A stretch of 64,000 nucleotides of DNA from Mactra quadrangularis (lineage: Eukaryota; Mollusca; Bivalvia; Venerida; Mactridae), in assembly GCA_025267735.1 (NCBI GenBank), contig CM046305.1, positions 39,701,108 to 39,765,107 of the forward strand, given 5' to 3'. The notes under the pieces are model-generated. The model was not told where the DNA came from and searched no databases. It saw only the letters and a program-made list of their open reading frames with translations. The translations under genes were made by a program, and so were the position numbers. This document shows positions 63,572-64,000 of the stretch, piece after piece; the stretch's first letter is position 1; every line of letters starts with the position of its first letter.

Positions 63572-64000
63572 GTAAGAGAATAGTAAAAACTTTCATGCAT
63601 TGGTGGGTGGGGTAGCGGGGTTTCAGCGGAACATGTTGAAGACGATGGTTGGTTAATTAAAAATTAAAAAACTCGATAACTACAAATGATATCAAAGTTT
63701 TGATAAATTGCTATTGAAGAATATAGGTTTATCCTCCGGCGCCTAGCTTTTGATGGTGATCAATAATGTTATTGGATTAATTTTGATCGTTGACTTTTTA
63801 TGTCATTTTCAGTGACTTCCGGTTTTAAAATCAAATTTCGCGGAACCTCTGTTCTGAATTATGGTGTATTTTTCAAAATAATTGACGAAATGGCCAGATC
63901 TTGACATTCTTGGACAACATTTGAATAGTACCATAATTATTATATATTGAATCATGCATTTTAAGAAAGATTTTCTGCATTTATTGCTCTAAACAATACG

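Overview
The window is nuclear DNA of an animal, most likely a bivalve mollusc. It is AT-rich, its genes are split by GT-AG introns, and intergenic and intronic DNA is packed with short inverted-repeat elements. Three of the repeat families carry the (GGAC)n tracts and hairpin ends typical of bivalve genomes, and a gene of the HSPA12 family, which is expanded in bivalves, is present. The species cannot be fixed from the sequence alone.

Left part (1-22.9 kb). Two spliceosome-related genes lie head to head. PRPF8 (minus strand, ten coding exons, about the first 652 residues) runs off the left edge. LENG1 (plus strand, eight exons, 285 residues) is complete. The roughly 3.3 kb between their start codons holds a nested set of inverted repeats. 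LENG1 intron 5 contains about 25 copies of a 79-bp minisatellite whose unit is the end of LENG1 exon 5 plus its 5' splice site.

Middle and right (23.4-57.6 kb). An array of a 148-bp unit, itself interrupted by a small inverted-repeat element, precedes a complete HSP70-like gene of the HSPA12 family (minus strand, six coding exons, 595 residues, about 31.6 kb). Its 21-kb intron 5 holds a tRNA-derived SINE with a 12-bp target duplication, several inverted-repeat elements, a duplicated complex in which one copy has a MITE and the other keeps the empty site, and a nearly full-length L1/Tx1-like LINE (plus strand). Its intron 3 holds a decayed but structurally complete DIRS-type tyrosine-recombinase retrotransposon (minus strand) with inverted terminal repeats and an internal complementary region.

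Right end (57.6-64 kb). This is mostly unannotatable AT-rich DNA with a decayed gag-like fragment and a small TIR element. Near 63.4 kb a TATA-less promoter-like sequence is followed by a possible first coding exon of an unrecognised gene leaving the window.

No CRISPR, operon or other prokaryotic features are present. The most unusual items are the exon-born minisatellite in LENG1, the DIRS element with its circle-junction-like internal region, the natural empty/filled site pair, and the shared architecture of the (GGAC)n repeat families.
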